A stretch of DNA of 64,000 nucleotides from Streptomyces sp. NBC_00353. Lineage in GTDB: Bacteria > Actinomycetota > Actinomycetes > Streptomycetales > Streptomycetaceae. The stretch is from assembly GCF_036108815.1 (NCBI RefSeq), contig NZ_CP107985.1:4092001-4156000 (forward strand), given 5' to 3'. The notes beneath the pieces were generated by a model. It was not told the DNA's origin. It ran no database searches and was given only the letters and a program-made list of their open reading frames with translations. Below, piece after piece: positions 16,676 to 25,643 of this stretch; position 1 is the first letter of the stretch, and every line of letters starts with the position of its first letter. The position numbers and the translations under genes are program-made.

Positions 16676-19600
16676 CTATCGGCCCATCGGAGGTGGCTCG
16701 TCCAGGAGGAGCTGCTCCAGCTCGGCACGGCCCGGCAGGTGGTCGGGACGGACGGCTTCCCCGCTGCGGACGAACAGGAATGTGGTGGTGACGGAGTCGA
16801 GCGGTATGTCGTGCAGTTCGGCCCAGGCGAGGCGGTAGACGGCGAGCTGGAGCGGGTCCGCGGCAGGGGTGCCCGAGGTGCCTTCGCGGCTGCTGGGCAC
16901 ATTGCGGGTCGTCTTCCAGTCGACGATCTCGTACGTGTACCCGTCGGGGCCCTCGTTGCGGTACACGGCGTCGATCCGGCCGCGGATCACCCGGCCCGCG
17001 AGGGTGATCCGGAACGGAGTCTCGACGCGGTACGGGGTGCGGTGGGCGTACGGGGTGCGCTCGAAGGCCTCCTTGAGCGCAGCGAGGTCGCGCTCGTCCG
17101 CGATGTCGGCGTCGCTCTCGTCGCCGCCGGGCAGCTCGTCGGGGCCGAGCATGGGCAGCGGCAGCTCCTCGAAGCGGGCCTCCACCCAGGCGTGGAACCG
17201 GGTGCCGCGGCGGGCTGCCGGAGCGGGCGGGCGGGGCATGGGGCGGGCCAGTTCCTGGGCGAAGCCGTCGGGGTCGTCGGCGAGACGCAGCAGCTGTGTG
17301 GCGGAGAGCGAGGCGGGCACGAGGACCTCTCGCACAGTGGCGCGGGCGCGGCGCAGCTCACCGGCGAGCGCGTCGAGGTCCCGGTCCCAGGAGGCGAGGG
17401 TGCGGGACTCCTCCGGGGTGAGCCGTGAGGGGGTGCGGGCCGCGGGGACGTACGGGTTGGGGGCGTGTGGTGCAGGGGCCGGGTCCGGCCCCGGGGCCGC
17501 GGGGGGTTCGGTCGACCAGGCGTCCCAGTCCGCGGCCTCGTCGTCCGGGTACGGGTCCTCGTCGGCGTACGGGTCCTCGTCCGGGAAGGTGAACGGGAAC
17601 GCGTCGTCGTCCGGTGCGGCGGGATACGCCCCCGGCACCGAGTCGCTCCCCGCCGTCGCCGACTTCTCCAGATGAGCCAGCACCGTGTCCGCGGCCGCCC
17701 GGCGGCGGGCGAGTGCCGTGTCGTCCAGGGGCAGCGGCCAGGCGTGGTCGGCGGCCGCAGTGGCCGCCAGTGCCGGGTTCTCCTCGTCCTCGGCCGGCTC
17801 GTCCTCCCAGGCCTCGATCTCGCCGTGTCCGGCCGCACAGTGCTCGTACAGCGCCTGCAGAAAGTCGGACGGGCCGCGCGGCTTCTTCTGGGACGGGCCC
17901 CACCAGTGGCCGGAGCCGAGCAGCAGGGTGCGGGGCCGGGTGAAGGTGACGTATCCGAGGCGCAGCTCCTCGGTGTGCTGGTGCGCCTTCATCTCCGCTT
18001 TGAAGCCCTTGAGCCCCTGGGCGTCCCAGGTGTGGACGACGGGGAGCGTGGCCGCGTCGCCGCGCAGGGCGTGCGGGAGGACCTTGGACTGGGAGGTCCA
18101 GGCGTCGCGGGACTGACCGCTGGGGAACTGGCCGGCGACCAGGCCGGGCACGGCGACTACGTCCCACTCCAGGCCCTTGGACTTGTGGGCGGTCAGGACC
18201 TTGACGGTGTTCTCGCCGCCGGGCAGCGCGTTGTCCAGGCCCTTCTCGTACTGGACGGCGGTGCGCAGGAAGGCGAGGAAGGCCAGGAGCGTGGCCTCGC
18301 TGTCGACGGAGGCGAAGCGGGCCGCCACGTCCAGGAAGTTGGCGAGGGTCTCCCGGCGGCGGGCGGCCAGGGCCTGCGGCGACGCGGAGAGTTCGACTTC
18401 GAGGCCGGTGGTGGCGAGGACGCGGTGCAGGACGTCCATGAGGGGGTCGGCCAGCGAGCGGCGCAGGTCGCGCAGTTCGGTGGCGAGGCGGGCGAAGCGG
18501 ATGCGGGCATCGGTGGAGAACGGCAGCCCGTCGTCCTCCGTACCGCTCGATTCGAGGAACGTGTCGAGGGCGTCGGCGAGCGAGATGACTTCGGCCGGGT
18601 CGATGCCTTCGACGGCTTCGGCGAGCCGCCGGTCCGGGTCGAAGTCCTCGTCGTCGGCGTGGACGGCGTGGTGGACGAGGAGGCGGGCCCGGCGGCCGAG
18701 GAGGGCCAGGTCGCGCGGGCCGATCCGCCAGCGGGGGCCGGTGAGCAGCCGGACCAGGGAGGCGTTCGCGCCGGGGTCCTGGAGGACTTCACAGACCGCG
18801 ACGAGGTCGGCGACCTCGGGCAGGTGCAGCAGCCCGGAGAGGCCGACGACCTCGACCGGGATGTCGCGGGCGACGAGCGCGGCCTGGATCTCCGGGAAGT
18901 CCCCGGCGGTGCGGCACAGGACGGCGATCTCGCCGGGTGCCTTCCCGGTCCGGACGAGATGGGCGATCGAGTCGGCGAGCCAGTCGATCTCTTCGGTGTG
19001 GGTACGCAGGAGGGCGCAGCGGACGATGCCGTCGCGCTCGGCGCCAGGGGCGGGGCGCAGTGCCTCGACGCCCTCGTGCATGGCACGCAGCGGCTGGGCG
19101 AGCCCGTTGGCCAGGTGCAGCAGGCGACCGCCGCTGCGGCGGTTCTCGCTGAGGGAGTACCGGGTGGCGGGGGTGCCGTCGGCGTGCGGGAAGTGGCGCG
19201 GGAAGTCGTCGAGATTGGCGACGGAGGCGCCGCGCCAGCCGTAGATCGCCTGGCAGGGGTCGCCGACGGCGGTGACGGCGTGCCCGGACGCGGTGCCGTC
19301 AGGGCCGCTGCCGAAGAGGGCGGAGAGCAGCAGCCGCTGGGCGACCGAGGTGTCCTGGTACTCGTCGAGCAGGACGACCCGGTACTCGTCGCGCAGGATC
19401 GCGCCGACCTCGGGGCGGGTGAGGGCGAGCTCGGCGGAGAGCGCGATCTGGTCGCCGAAGTCGAGGAGGTCACGGCTGCGCTTGGCGTCCCGGTAGCGCC
19501 GGGTCAGCGAGAGGAGCTCGCGGCGGGCCTCGGTGGTCTCGGGGATCTTGCGCAGCTCGGCGTTGGTGAGCCGGGCCGATGCGAGCGTACGGAGGAGTTC

Positions 19601-20176
19601 GGCGTCGTACTCCGCGAGCTGTTCGGGGCGGACGAGATGCTCGGCGAGTTCGGCGTCGAGTGCCAGCAGATCGCTGACCAGGGTGGGGAACGACCTGGTC
19701 AGGGCCGGGTAGGGGCCGGGGGCCTCGCGCAGCACGCGGGCGGCCAGCTGGTAGCGGGTGGCGTCGGCGAGGAGGCGGGTGGTGGGTTCGAGTCCTATCC
19801 GCAGTCCGTGCTCGGTGAGGAGCCGTCCGGCGAAGGCGTGGTACGTGGAGATGCTGGGCTCGCCCGGGGGGTTGTCCGGGTCGATGACGTCCGGATCGGT
19901 GACCCCGGCGGCGACGAGGGCCTTGCGGACGCGCTCGGAGAGCTCGCCCGCCGCCTTGTTCGTGAACGTGAGCCCGAGGACCTGCTCGGGGGCGACCTGT
20001 CCGGTGCCGACCAGCCACACCACGCGCGCCGCCATCACCGTGGTCTTCCCGGACCCGGCTCCGGCCACGATCACCTGCGGGGCGGGCGGCGCGGTGATGC
20101 AGGCCGTCTGCTCCGGGGTGAAGGGGATCCCGAGGAGCTCCTTGAGCTGCTCGGGATCGGTGATACGTGAGGACAC
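16676..20176 (-). CDS. adnB: AdnB-type helicase-nuclease subunit
   Basis: This 1166-residue protein combines an SF1 helicase with a RecB-like nuclease. It shows Walker A GAGSGKT (39-45), DEYQDTS, GDPCQAIYGWRG, LTAHKSKGLEWD and GYVTFTRPR. A Pro/Asp/Glu-rich disordered insert (about 840-960) follows the motor, then a PD-(D/E)XK nuclease with VDWKTT and AVYRLAW near 1090-1130. AdnAB is the actinobacterial double-strand-break resection machine, heterodimeric with two motors and two nucleases. I chose the GTG at 20176 because upstream sequence has no similarity. Its partner lies 1.1 kb away, beyond a methyltransferase gene. Confidence 0.9.
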   Translation of the reverse strand: MSSRITDPEQLKELLGIPFTPEQTACITAPPAPQVIVAGAGSGKTTVMAARVVWLVGTGQVAPEQVLGLTFTNKAAGELSERVRKALVAAGVTDPDVIDPDNPPGEPSISTYHAFAGRLLTEHGLRIGLEPTTRLLADATRYQLAARVLREAPGPYPALTRSFPTLVSDLLALDAELAEHLVRPEQLAEYDAELLRTLASARLTNAELRKIPETTEARRELLSLTRRYRDAKRSRDLLDFGDQIALSAELALTRPEVGAILRDEYRVVLLDEYQDTSVAQRLLLSALFGSGPDGTASGHAVTAVGDPCQAIYGWRGASVANLDDFPRHFPHADGTPATRYSLSENRRSGGRLLHLANGLAQPLRAMHEGVEALRPAPGAERDGIVRCALLRTHTEEIDWLADSIAHLVRTGKAPGEIAVLCRTAGDFPEIQAALVARDIPVEVVGLSGLLHLPEVADLVAVCEVLQDPGANASLVRLLTGPRWRIGPRDLALLGRRARLLVHHAVHADDEDFDPDRRLAEAVEGIDPAEVISLADALDTFLESSGTEDDGLPFSTDARIRFARLATELRDLRRSLADPLMDVLHRVLATTGLEVELSASPQALAARRRETLANFLDVAARFASVDSEATLLAFLAFLRTAVQYEKGLDNALPGGENTVKVLTAHKSKGLEWDVVAVPGLVAGQFPSGQSRDAWTSQSKVLPHALRGDAATLPVVHTWDAQGLKGFKAEMKAHQHTEELRLGYVTFTRPRTLLLGSGHWWGPSQKKPRGPSDFLQALYEHCAAGHGEIEAWEDEPAEDEENPALAATAAADHAWPLPLDDTALARRRAAADTVLAHLEKSATAGSDSVPGAYPAAPDDDAFPFTFPDEDPYADEDPYPDDEAADWDAWSTEPPAAPGPDPAPAPHAPNPYVPAARTPSRLTPEESRTLASWDRDLDALAGELRRARATVREVLVPASLSATQLLRLADDPDGFAQELARPMPRPPAPAARRGTRFHAWVEARFEELPLPMLGPDELPGGDESDADIADERDLAALKEAFERTPYAHRTPYRVETPFRITLAGRVIRGRIDAVYRNEGPDGYTYEIVDWKTTRNVPSSREGTSGTPAADPLQLAVYRLAWAELHDIPLDSVTTTFLFVRSGEAVRPDHLPGRAELEQLLLDEPPPMGR

Positions 20177-20261
20177 TCCACAGAGGCTAACCGGGCGGAC
20201 CGACAGTGTGCGGGGCGATGAGCCGGACCGGCGGTGGCCGGGAAGTGCCTCGTCCGGGATT

Positions 20262-20313
20262 GCCGACCGGTCCAGGTTGAAGGCCGACCGGTCCCGATCG
20301 CATGTGATCGCAT
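20262..20313. promoter_or_regulatory. Paired direct repeats in the adnB/methyltransferase divergent region
   Basis: A 12-bp repeat GCCGACCGGTCC occurs at 20262-20273 and 20283-20294, exactly 21 bp apart (two helical turns). An 8-bp repeat GATCGCAT occurs at 20296-20303 and 20306-20313, 10 bp apart. They lie 25-76 bp before the methyltransferase start, so they are good candidates for a cooperative operator. No regulator gene adjoins them. Confidence 0.55.
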
Positions 20314-20337
20314 CAACGACCTTACGAGGAGGGTCAT

Positions 20338-21276
20338 ATGAGCCCCGACGCACCTGCCCCCGGCTTCGGGCCGAACGCCGGAACGGACTCCGCCGGGCTC
20401 ATGAGGCGCATCGATACGACGAAGGCGCATCCGGCCCGGGTGTACGACGTGTTCCTCGGCGGCACGGACAACTTTCCCGCCGACCGGGAGGCCGCGGCCA
20501 TGGCGCCGGCGGCCAGTCCACGGGGGCACCTCGACGTCCGGCACAACCGGGACTTCGTACGGCGGGCCGTGACCGAGCTCACCACGGGCGCGGGCATCCG
20601 GCAGTTCCTGGACGTGGGGGCGGGGCTGCCGACCCGGCAGAACGTGCACCAGATCGTCCAGGACGTCGCCCCGGAGTCCCGGATCGTCTACGTCGACCAC
20701 GACCCGGTCGTCCTGGTCCACGCGCAGGCCCTGCTCACCAGCAGCGCCGAGGGCAGGACGGACTACATCGAAGCCGACCTGCGCGACCCCGCGAAGATCC
20801 TCCTGGAAGCACGCCGGACACTCGACTTCGACAGCCCGGTCGCCCTCGTTCTCGCCGCCGTACTGCACTTCATCGAGGACGACGAGGCGTACGACATCGT
20901 CCGGAACCTGCTGGACGCTCTGCCCTCCGGCAGCCATCTCGTCCTGAGCCACCTCAGCGAGGACATGAACCCGGTGGCGATCAACAAGGTCGCGGAGACA
21001 TTCCGGAAGCGGGGGTTCTCCTTCGTCCTGCGTTCGCGTGCCGGCATCGAGCGCTTCCTGACCGAGAACGGCCTGGAGCAACTGGAGCCCGGCATTGTCC
21101 CTGCGCACCACTGGCGCCCGGATCATGCGGCCGACGCGGCCGAGGCACCGGAACCGGCGCCTTCCGCGGAGCACCTGGCGGGTCTCGACGCCATCGAACG
21201 GACCCGGTACGTGAGCATCGGCGAGGCGACCGATGACGACATCAATGTCTACGTGACCGTGGCCCGCAAGGGCTGA
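20338..21276 (+). CDS. SAM-dependent methyltransferase (DUF574 type)
   Basis: This 312-residue protein has the actinobacterial S-adenosyl methyltransferase pattern: ARVYDVFLGGTDNFPAD near the N-terminus, the SAM-binding FLDVGAGLPT, then VYVDHDPVVLVHA and VLAAVLHFIEDDEA. The family is strongly expanded in Streptomyces and substrates are unknown. The ATG follows GAGGAG. It sits between adnA and adnB but runs in the opposite direction, convergent with adnA (22 bp between stops). Its promoter region carries paired repeats. It looks like an insertion into an ancestral adnA-adnB unit. Confidence 0.92.
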   Translation: MSPDAPAPGFGPNAGTDSAGLMRRIDTTKAHPARVYDVFLGGTDNFPADREAAAMAPAASPRGHLDVRHNRDFVRRAVTELTTGAGIRQFLDVGAGLPTRQNVHQIVQDVAPESRIVYVDHDPVVLVHAQALLTSSAEGRTDYIEADLRDPAKILLEARRTLDFDSPVALVLAAVLHFIEDDEAYDIVRNLLDALPSGSHLVLSHLSEDMNPVAINKVAETFRKRGFSFVLRSRAGIERFLTENGLEQLEPGIVPAHHWRPDHAADAAEAPEPAPSAEHLAGLDAIERTRYVSIGEATDDDINVYVTVARKG

Positions 21277-21298
21277 CCGTCCACAGCCGATACCCGCG

Positions 21299-24200
21299 TC
21301 ACTCCAGGATGTGGCGGCCCTCCGGCTGCGCGCTGCAGGACCCCCGGAACGTGCAGTGGGTGCAGTGCTGGCCGGTCGTGGGGGTGAAGCGTTCGTCCAG
21401 GACACGGCCCGCGGCCGTGGCCAGCAGGTCGGAGACCCACTCGGTGGTGGGCGGCTCCTGGGCCTGCACCTTGGGCAGGGTGTCGCCGCCCTCCTTCTTG
21501 GGGGCGGGCTGCCTCAACTGGACGAGTTCGGCGCCACCGGGGGCGGGACGGTGGCCGTCGAAGATCTCGTCGACGGCCCCTTCCCGGACGGCCAGCTGAT
21601 ACACGGCGAGCTGGGGGTGACGGGCGACCTCGTCCTTCGTCGGAGCCTGCTTTCCGGTCTTGAAGTCGACGACGTACGCCCGGCCGTCGGCGTCCCGTTC
21701 GACGCGGTCCATGGAGCCGCGGATCCGTACCTCGTACTCCCCCGCTTCGAGCGTCACGTCGAAGTCGTGCTCGCTCGCGGCGGGGGTGCGGCCGGTGCGG
21801 TCCATGACATGCCAGCGCAGGAAGCGCTCGAGGGCGACCCGCGCCTGCTCCTTCTCCTGCTGCGACTTCCAGGGGGCGTCGAAGACCAGCCCGTCCCAGA
21901 CCGAGTCGAGGCGTTCCATCAGGACCGCCAGATCGGCGGGGGTGCGTCCGGAGGCGACCTCGTCGGCGAGTACGTGCACGACGTTGCCGAAGCCCTGCGC
22001 GGCCGTCGCCGGGGCGTCCGCCTTCACCTCGCGGCCGAGGAACCACTGCAGTGCGCAGGTGTTGGCGAGCTGGTCGAGTGCGCTGCCGGAGAGCGCCACG
22101 GGGTGGTCCCGGTCGCGGAGCGGGACGGCCGAGCGGGTCGGCTCGTACAGGCCCCACCAGCGGTACGGATGGGCCGACGGTACGAGCGGCTGGCCCTCGT
22201 CGTCCGTGAGTGCGGCCAGCCGGGCCAGCCGGTGGGCCGCCTCGTCGCGCAGGGCGTCGGAGGCATCCGGGTCGACGGTGGTGGCGCGCAGCTCGGCGAC
22301 GAGCGCGGCGACGGCGAGGGGCCGGCGGGGGCGGCCCGTGACGTCGCGCGGTTCGACGCCGAGCTCGGTGAGGAAGCGGGACGGCTGGTCGCCGTCGTCT
22401 GCGGGGGCCTTCACCGCGGTGACGATCAGGCGTTCACGGGCGCGGGTCGCCGCGACGTAGAAGAGGCGGCGTTCCTCGGCGAGCAGGGCGCCCGGGGTGA
22501 GCGGTTCAGCGAGTCCGTCGCGGCCGATCCGGTCCGCTTCGAGGAGTGAACCGCGGCGGCGCAGGTCAGGCCAGAGGCCCTCCTGCACCCCTGCGACGAC
22601 CACCAGCCGCCACTCCAGCCCCTTCGACCGGTGCGCGGTCATCAGGCGTACGGCGTCGGGGCGCACGACGCGCTTGGAGAGGGTGTCGGCGGCGATGTCC
22701 TGGGCGTCGACCTCTTCGAGGAAGTTGAGCGCGCCGCGGCCGCCGGTGCGTTCCTCGGCGCGGGCCGCGGTGTCGAAGAGCGCGCAGACGGCGTCGAGGT
22801 CGCGGTCGGCATTGCGGCCGCCGGCGCCTCCGCGCAGCGCGGCCCTCTCGAGCCGTCCCGGCCAAGGGGTTCCGGCCCACAGCTCCCACAGGGCCTCTTC
22901 GGCGGTACCGCCGCCTTCGAGGAGCTCACGGGCCTTGCGCAGGAGCGCGCCGAGACGCTGGGCACCACGGGCGTACGCGGGGTCGTGCGCGACGAGGCGC
23001 TCGGGCTCGGCGAGTGCGCGGGCCAGCAGTTCCCCGGAGGGCGCCGGTACGCGATTCCCGGCGGCCCGCTCCTCGTCGCGCAGCGCCCGCCCGAGCCGGC
23101 GCAGATCGGCGGCGTCCATCGAGCCGAGAGGAGAGGCGAGGAGGGTGAGAGCGGTCTCGGTGTCGAGCCAGGGAGCAGGAGGCTCGTCGGAGGAGGGAAC
23201 CGGGGCGGGGTCCGGGGCCGGATCCTCGGCCGCGTCCGCTCCCGGTGTCTTCTTCGTGGTCGCCGTGCGGTGCAGCGCCGCCGTGGCGACCGTGCGCAGT
23301 GCCGTGAGGAGCGGGGCCACCGCCGGTTCGTGGCGCAGCGGGAGGTCGTCGCCGTCGACCTCCAGAGGCACGCCCGCCGAGGTGAGCGCGCGGCGCACCA
23401 CGGGGATCGTGCGGCCGCCGGCGCGGACCAGCACCGCCATCTCGTTCCACGGCACGCCGTCCTCCAGATGGGCGCGGCGCAGCAGGTCGGCGATGTTGTC
23501 GAGCTCGGTGGACGCGGTCGGGTAGGTGTACGTCTCCGCCCGGCCGCCCTCGCGGACCGCCGCGAGCTCGCGGTGGGCGCGCACCTTCGCCGACGGCAGG
23601 CGGGTCAGCGGCATCCGGCGGGTGAGCAGCCGGGTGGCGGCCAGCAGCTGTTCGCCGGAGCGGCGCGAGGTGGTGAGGACGCCGACCGGGGCCGGGTCGC
23701 CGTCCGCTCGCCGGAACGTCTCCGGGAAGTCGAGGATGCCGTTCACATCGGCGCCCCGGAAGGCGTAGATCGACTGGTCCGGGTCGCCGAACGCGATCAG
23801 GTCCCGGCCGCCGCCGGCTCCCGGCGCACTCCCCCGGTTGCCGGCCAGCGCGTGGAGCAGCCGCACCTGCGCCGGGTCGGTGTCCTGGTACTCGTCGACG
23901 AAGACCGCGTCGTACTCGCCGGCCAGCAGCGCCGACACCTCGGGGCGCTCGGCGAGGAGCACCGCCCGGTGGACCAGCTCCGCGTAGTCCAGTACCCCCT
24001 GCGCGTCCAGCACGTCCAGGTACTCGGCGAGGAATTCGGCGGCCGCGCCCCAGTCCGGGCGGCCGGTGCGGCGCGCGAAGTCGGCGAGGGCGTTCGGGCC
24101 GAGGCCCAGCTCGCGGCTCCGGGCGAGCACCGCGCGTACCTCGTCGGCGAAGCCTCGCGTGGTCAGGCAGGCCCGCAGTTCGTCGGGCCAGCGGATGTGC

Positions 24201-24727
24201 GCGAGGCCCTCCTGCTCCAGTTCGAGCTGGCCGGCCAGCAGATCGCGGACGGTGACGTCCTGCTCCGGTCCGGAGAGCAGCCGCAGCGGTTCGGCGAAGA
24301 GGTCGGCGTCCTGGTGGGCGCGGACCAGTGCGTAGCAGAAGGAGTGGAACGTGGTGGCCTGCGGGCCGCGAGCGGCACCGAGCCGGGCGGCCATCCGGTC
24401 GCGCAGCTCCACCGCGGCCTTGCGGCTGAAGGTGAGCACGAGGATGCGGGCCGGGTCGCCGCCCCGGGCGACGCGGGCGGCGACCGCCTCGACGAGCGTG
24501 GTGGTCTTGCCGGTGCCCGGCCCGGCGAGGACCAGCAGCGGACCGCCGGGGTGATCAACCACCGCCTGCTGCGCCGCGTCCAGGAGAGGGGGGTCCACGG
24601 AACCCGGCCGGGTACGCACCAGTCGGTACGCGCCCGTGGTCCTCCCCCTGCGCCCCTGCGGGCGTGGAGGGACCCCCTGCCGTGCCTGACGGTGCGGACT
24701 GTTCCGGGTGAAGGGGGAGGAGCTCAC
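21299..24727 (-). CDS. adnA: AdnA-type helicase-nuclease subunit
   Basis: This 1142-residue protein has Walker A GPGTGKT (69-75), DEYQDTDPAQ, GDPDQSIYAFRG, MTAHRSKGLEW and a YVAATRAR motif VI, followed by a PD-(D/E)XK nuclease containing YVVDFKTG. A Cys (NTC) before the nuclease and a CxxC...C cluster (HCTHCTFRGSC) at the C-terminus match the iron-sulfur staple of AddB-type nucleases. With AdnB it would resect double-strand breaks for homologous recombination. The start GTG at 24727 gives a 40-residue basic N-terminal tail that may be overlong. The 257 bp upstream hold no gene I can support. Confidence 0.88.
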   Translation of the reverse strand: MSSSPFTRNSPHRQARQGVPPRPQGRRGRTTGAYRLVRTRPGSVDPPLLDAAQQAVVDHPGGPLLVLAGPGTGKTTTLVEAVAARVARGGDPARILVLTFSRKAAVELRDRMAARLGAARGPQATTFHSFCYALVRAHQDADLFAEPLRLLSGPEQDVTVRDLLAGQLELEQEGLAHIRWPDELRACLTTRGFADEVRAVLARSRELGLGPNALADFARRTGRPDWGAAAEFLAEYLDVLDAQGVLDYAELVHRAVLLAERPEVSALLAGEYDAVFVDEYQDTDPAQVRLLHALAGNRGSAPGAGGGRDLIAFGDPDQSIYAFRGADVNGILDFPETFRRADGDPAPVGVLTTSRRSGEQLLAATRLLTRRMPLTRLPSAKVRAHRELAAVREGGRAETYTYPTASTELDNIADLLRRAHLEDGVPWNEMAVLVRAGGRTIPVVRRALTSAGVPLEVDGDDLPLRHEPAVAPLLTALRTVATAALHRTATTKKTPGADAAEDPAPDPAPVPSSDEPPAPWLDTETALTLLASPLGSMDAADLRRLGRALRDEERAAGNRVPAPSGELLARALAEPERLVAHDPAYARGAQRLGALLRKARELLEGGGTAEEALWELWAGTPWPGRLERAALRGGAGGRNADRDLDAVCALFDTAARAEERTGGRGALNFLEEVDAQDIAADTLSKRVVRPDAVRLMTAHRSKGLEWRLVVVAGVQEGLWPDLRRRGSLLEADRIGRDGLAEPLTPGALLAEERRLFYVAATRARERLIVTAVKAPADDGDQPSRFLTELGVEPRDVTGRPRRPLAVAALVAELRATTVDPDASDALRDEAAHRLARLAALTDDEGQPLVPSAHPYRWWGLYEPTRSAVPLRDRDHPVALSGSALDQLANTCALQWFLGREVKADAPATAAQGFGNVVHVLADEVASGRTPADLAVLMERLDSVWDGLVFDAPWKSQQEKEQARVALERFLRWHVMDRTGRTPAASEHDFDVTLEAGEYEVRIRGSMDRVERDADGRAYVVDFKTGKQAPTKDEVARHPQLAVYQLAVREGAVDEIFDGHRPAPGGAELVQLRQPAPKKEGGDTLPKVQAQEPPTTEWVSDLLATAAGRVLDERFTPTTGQHCTHCTFRGSCSAQPEGRHILE

Positions 24728-24984
24728 GTGGATCGCCGGTCCTGGTGGGTGTGCTGGTGGTGAGGGGGCGGGGGTGCGCGCCGCGAACTGTCGACGCTAC
24801 GCCAGCGAAGGGGTCGGAAGTGGCGAGTCCGCTGCGGCGATCGTCACGTTCCATGTCGCACCGCAGGTCGCCCGGAAAGGCGCGCGGAGAGTCCCGGAGC
24901 AGGTCGGACAGCAGGTCGCGCTGCACTTCTCGCATGTCCTGCGGTCCCGGCTGCTCCCGTCGTGGGACCGAATGGCGGAAGCTG

Positions 24985-25407
24985 TCAGGTGTGAGCAGCT
25001 CCGTCCTTGCCCTCGGCCCCGCCGTGACCGCCGCCGGTCACGCCGTCCCACCGTGCGCGCTTCATGTCGAGGCGCGGTATGTGGCCCTCCGCGCTGCGCG
25101 ACGCCTCGCGCAGCGGGGTGCTCTCCTCGCGGTAGTGGTCCAGCGCCTGCAGTTCGTGGCCGGGCAGCAGCGCCCCGTCGGAGCGCACCACACGCCACCA
25201 CGGCGCCGCACCGCCGTACAGCGCCATGACCCGGCCGACCTGGCGCGGCCCGCCCTCGCCCAGCCACTCCGCGATATCGCCGTACGTCATGACACGGCCG
25301 GGTGGGATCAGGTCGGCGACATCGAGCACGCGCTCCGCGTACTCGGGCAGCTCATCGGGCACCCGTTCGTCCCTCGCGCCGTCGTCGCTCGTCCGGTGTT
25401 CGCTCAT
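24985..25407 (-). CDS. Alkyltransferase-like protein (ATL)
   Basis: This 140-residue MGMT-fold DNA-binding protein has the active-site PCHR sequence replaced by PWWRVV (69-74), so the methyl-accepting cysteine is absent. Otherwise it keeps the family features VMTYGDIAEWLG and the recognition-helix region QVGRVM. ATL proteins bind O6-alkylguanine and flag it for nucleotide excision repair instead of repairing it directly. The ATG at 25407 is preferred; an ATG 9 bp upstream is possible. The C-terminal 25 residues are Gly/His-rich. Confidence 0.88.
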   Translation of the reverse strand: MSEHRTSDDGARDERVPDELPEYAERVLDVADLIPPGRVMTYGDIAEWLGEGGPRQVGRVMALYGGAAPWWRVVRSDGALLPGHELQALDHYREESTPLREASRSAEGHIPRLDMKRARWDGVTGGGHGGAEGKDGAAHT

Positions 25408-25643
25408 CCGACCCATGGTGCCGTACGCCACCGACAGCCCGGCCCGGATCGCGAGCGACCGCTGCGTATCCATCCGGTCACCGAGTGTGCACACAGGAGC
25501 AAAGGAGCGTATGTTGCCCCTCGCGCGACCGTGCAATGCACCCTGATGCCCCCCTCTGTCTCCAGGCCGTGCCACCATCATGCGGGCGGTGACCGGTGAT
25601 ACGAGAACACGAAGACCAATCAGAGGCGACGAAGGAGCAGGGC

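Noticed and set aside
17465..20170. Plus-strand open frame of 901 codons antisense to adnB
   Set aside because: It is exactly antisense to adnB with its codon bias reversed, its protein is Gly/Arg/Val-rich without any domain, and it is a known artefact of very high G+C coding DNA.
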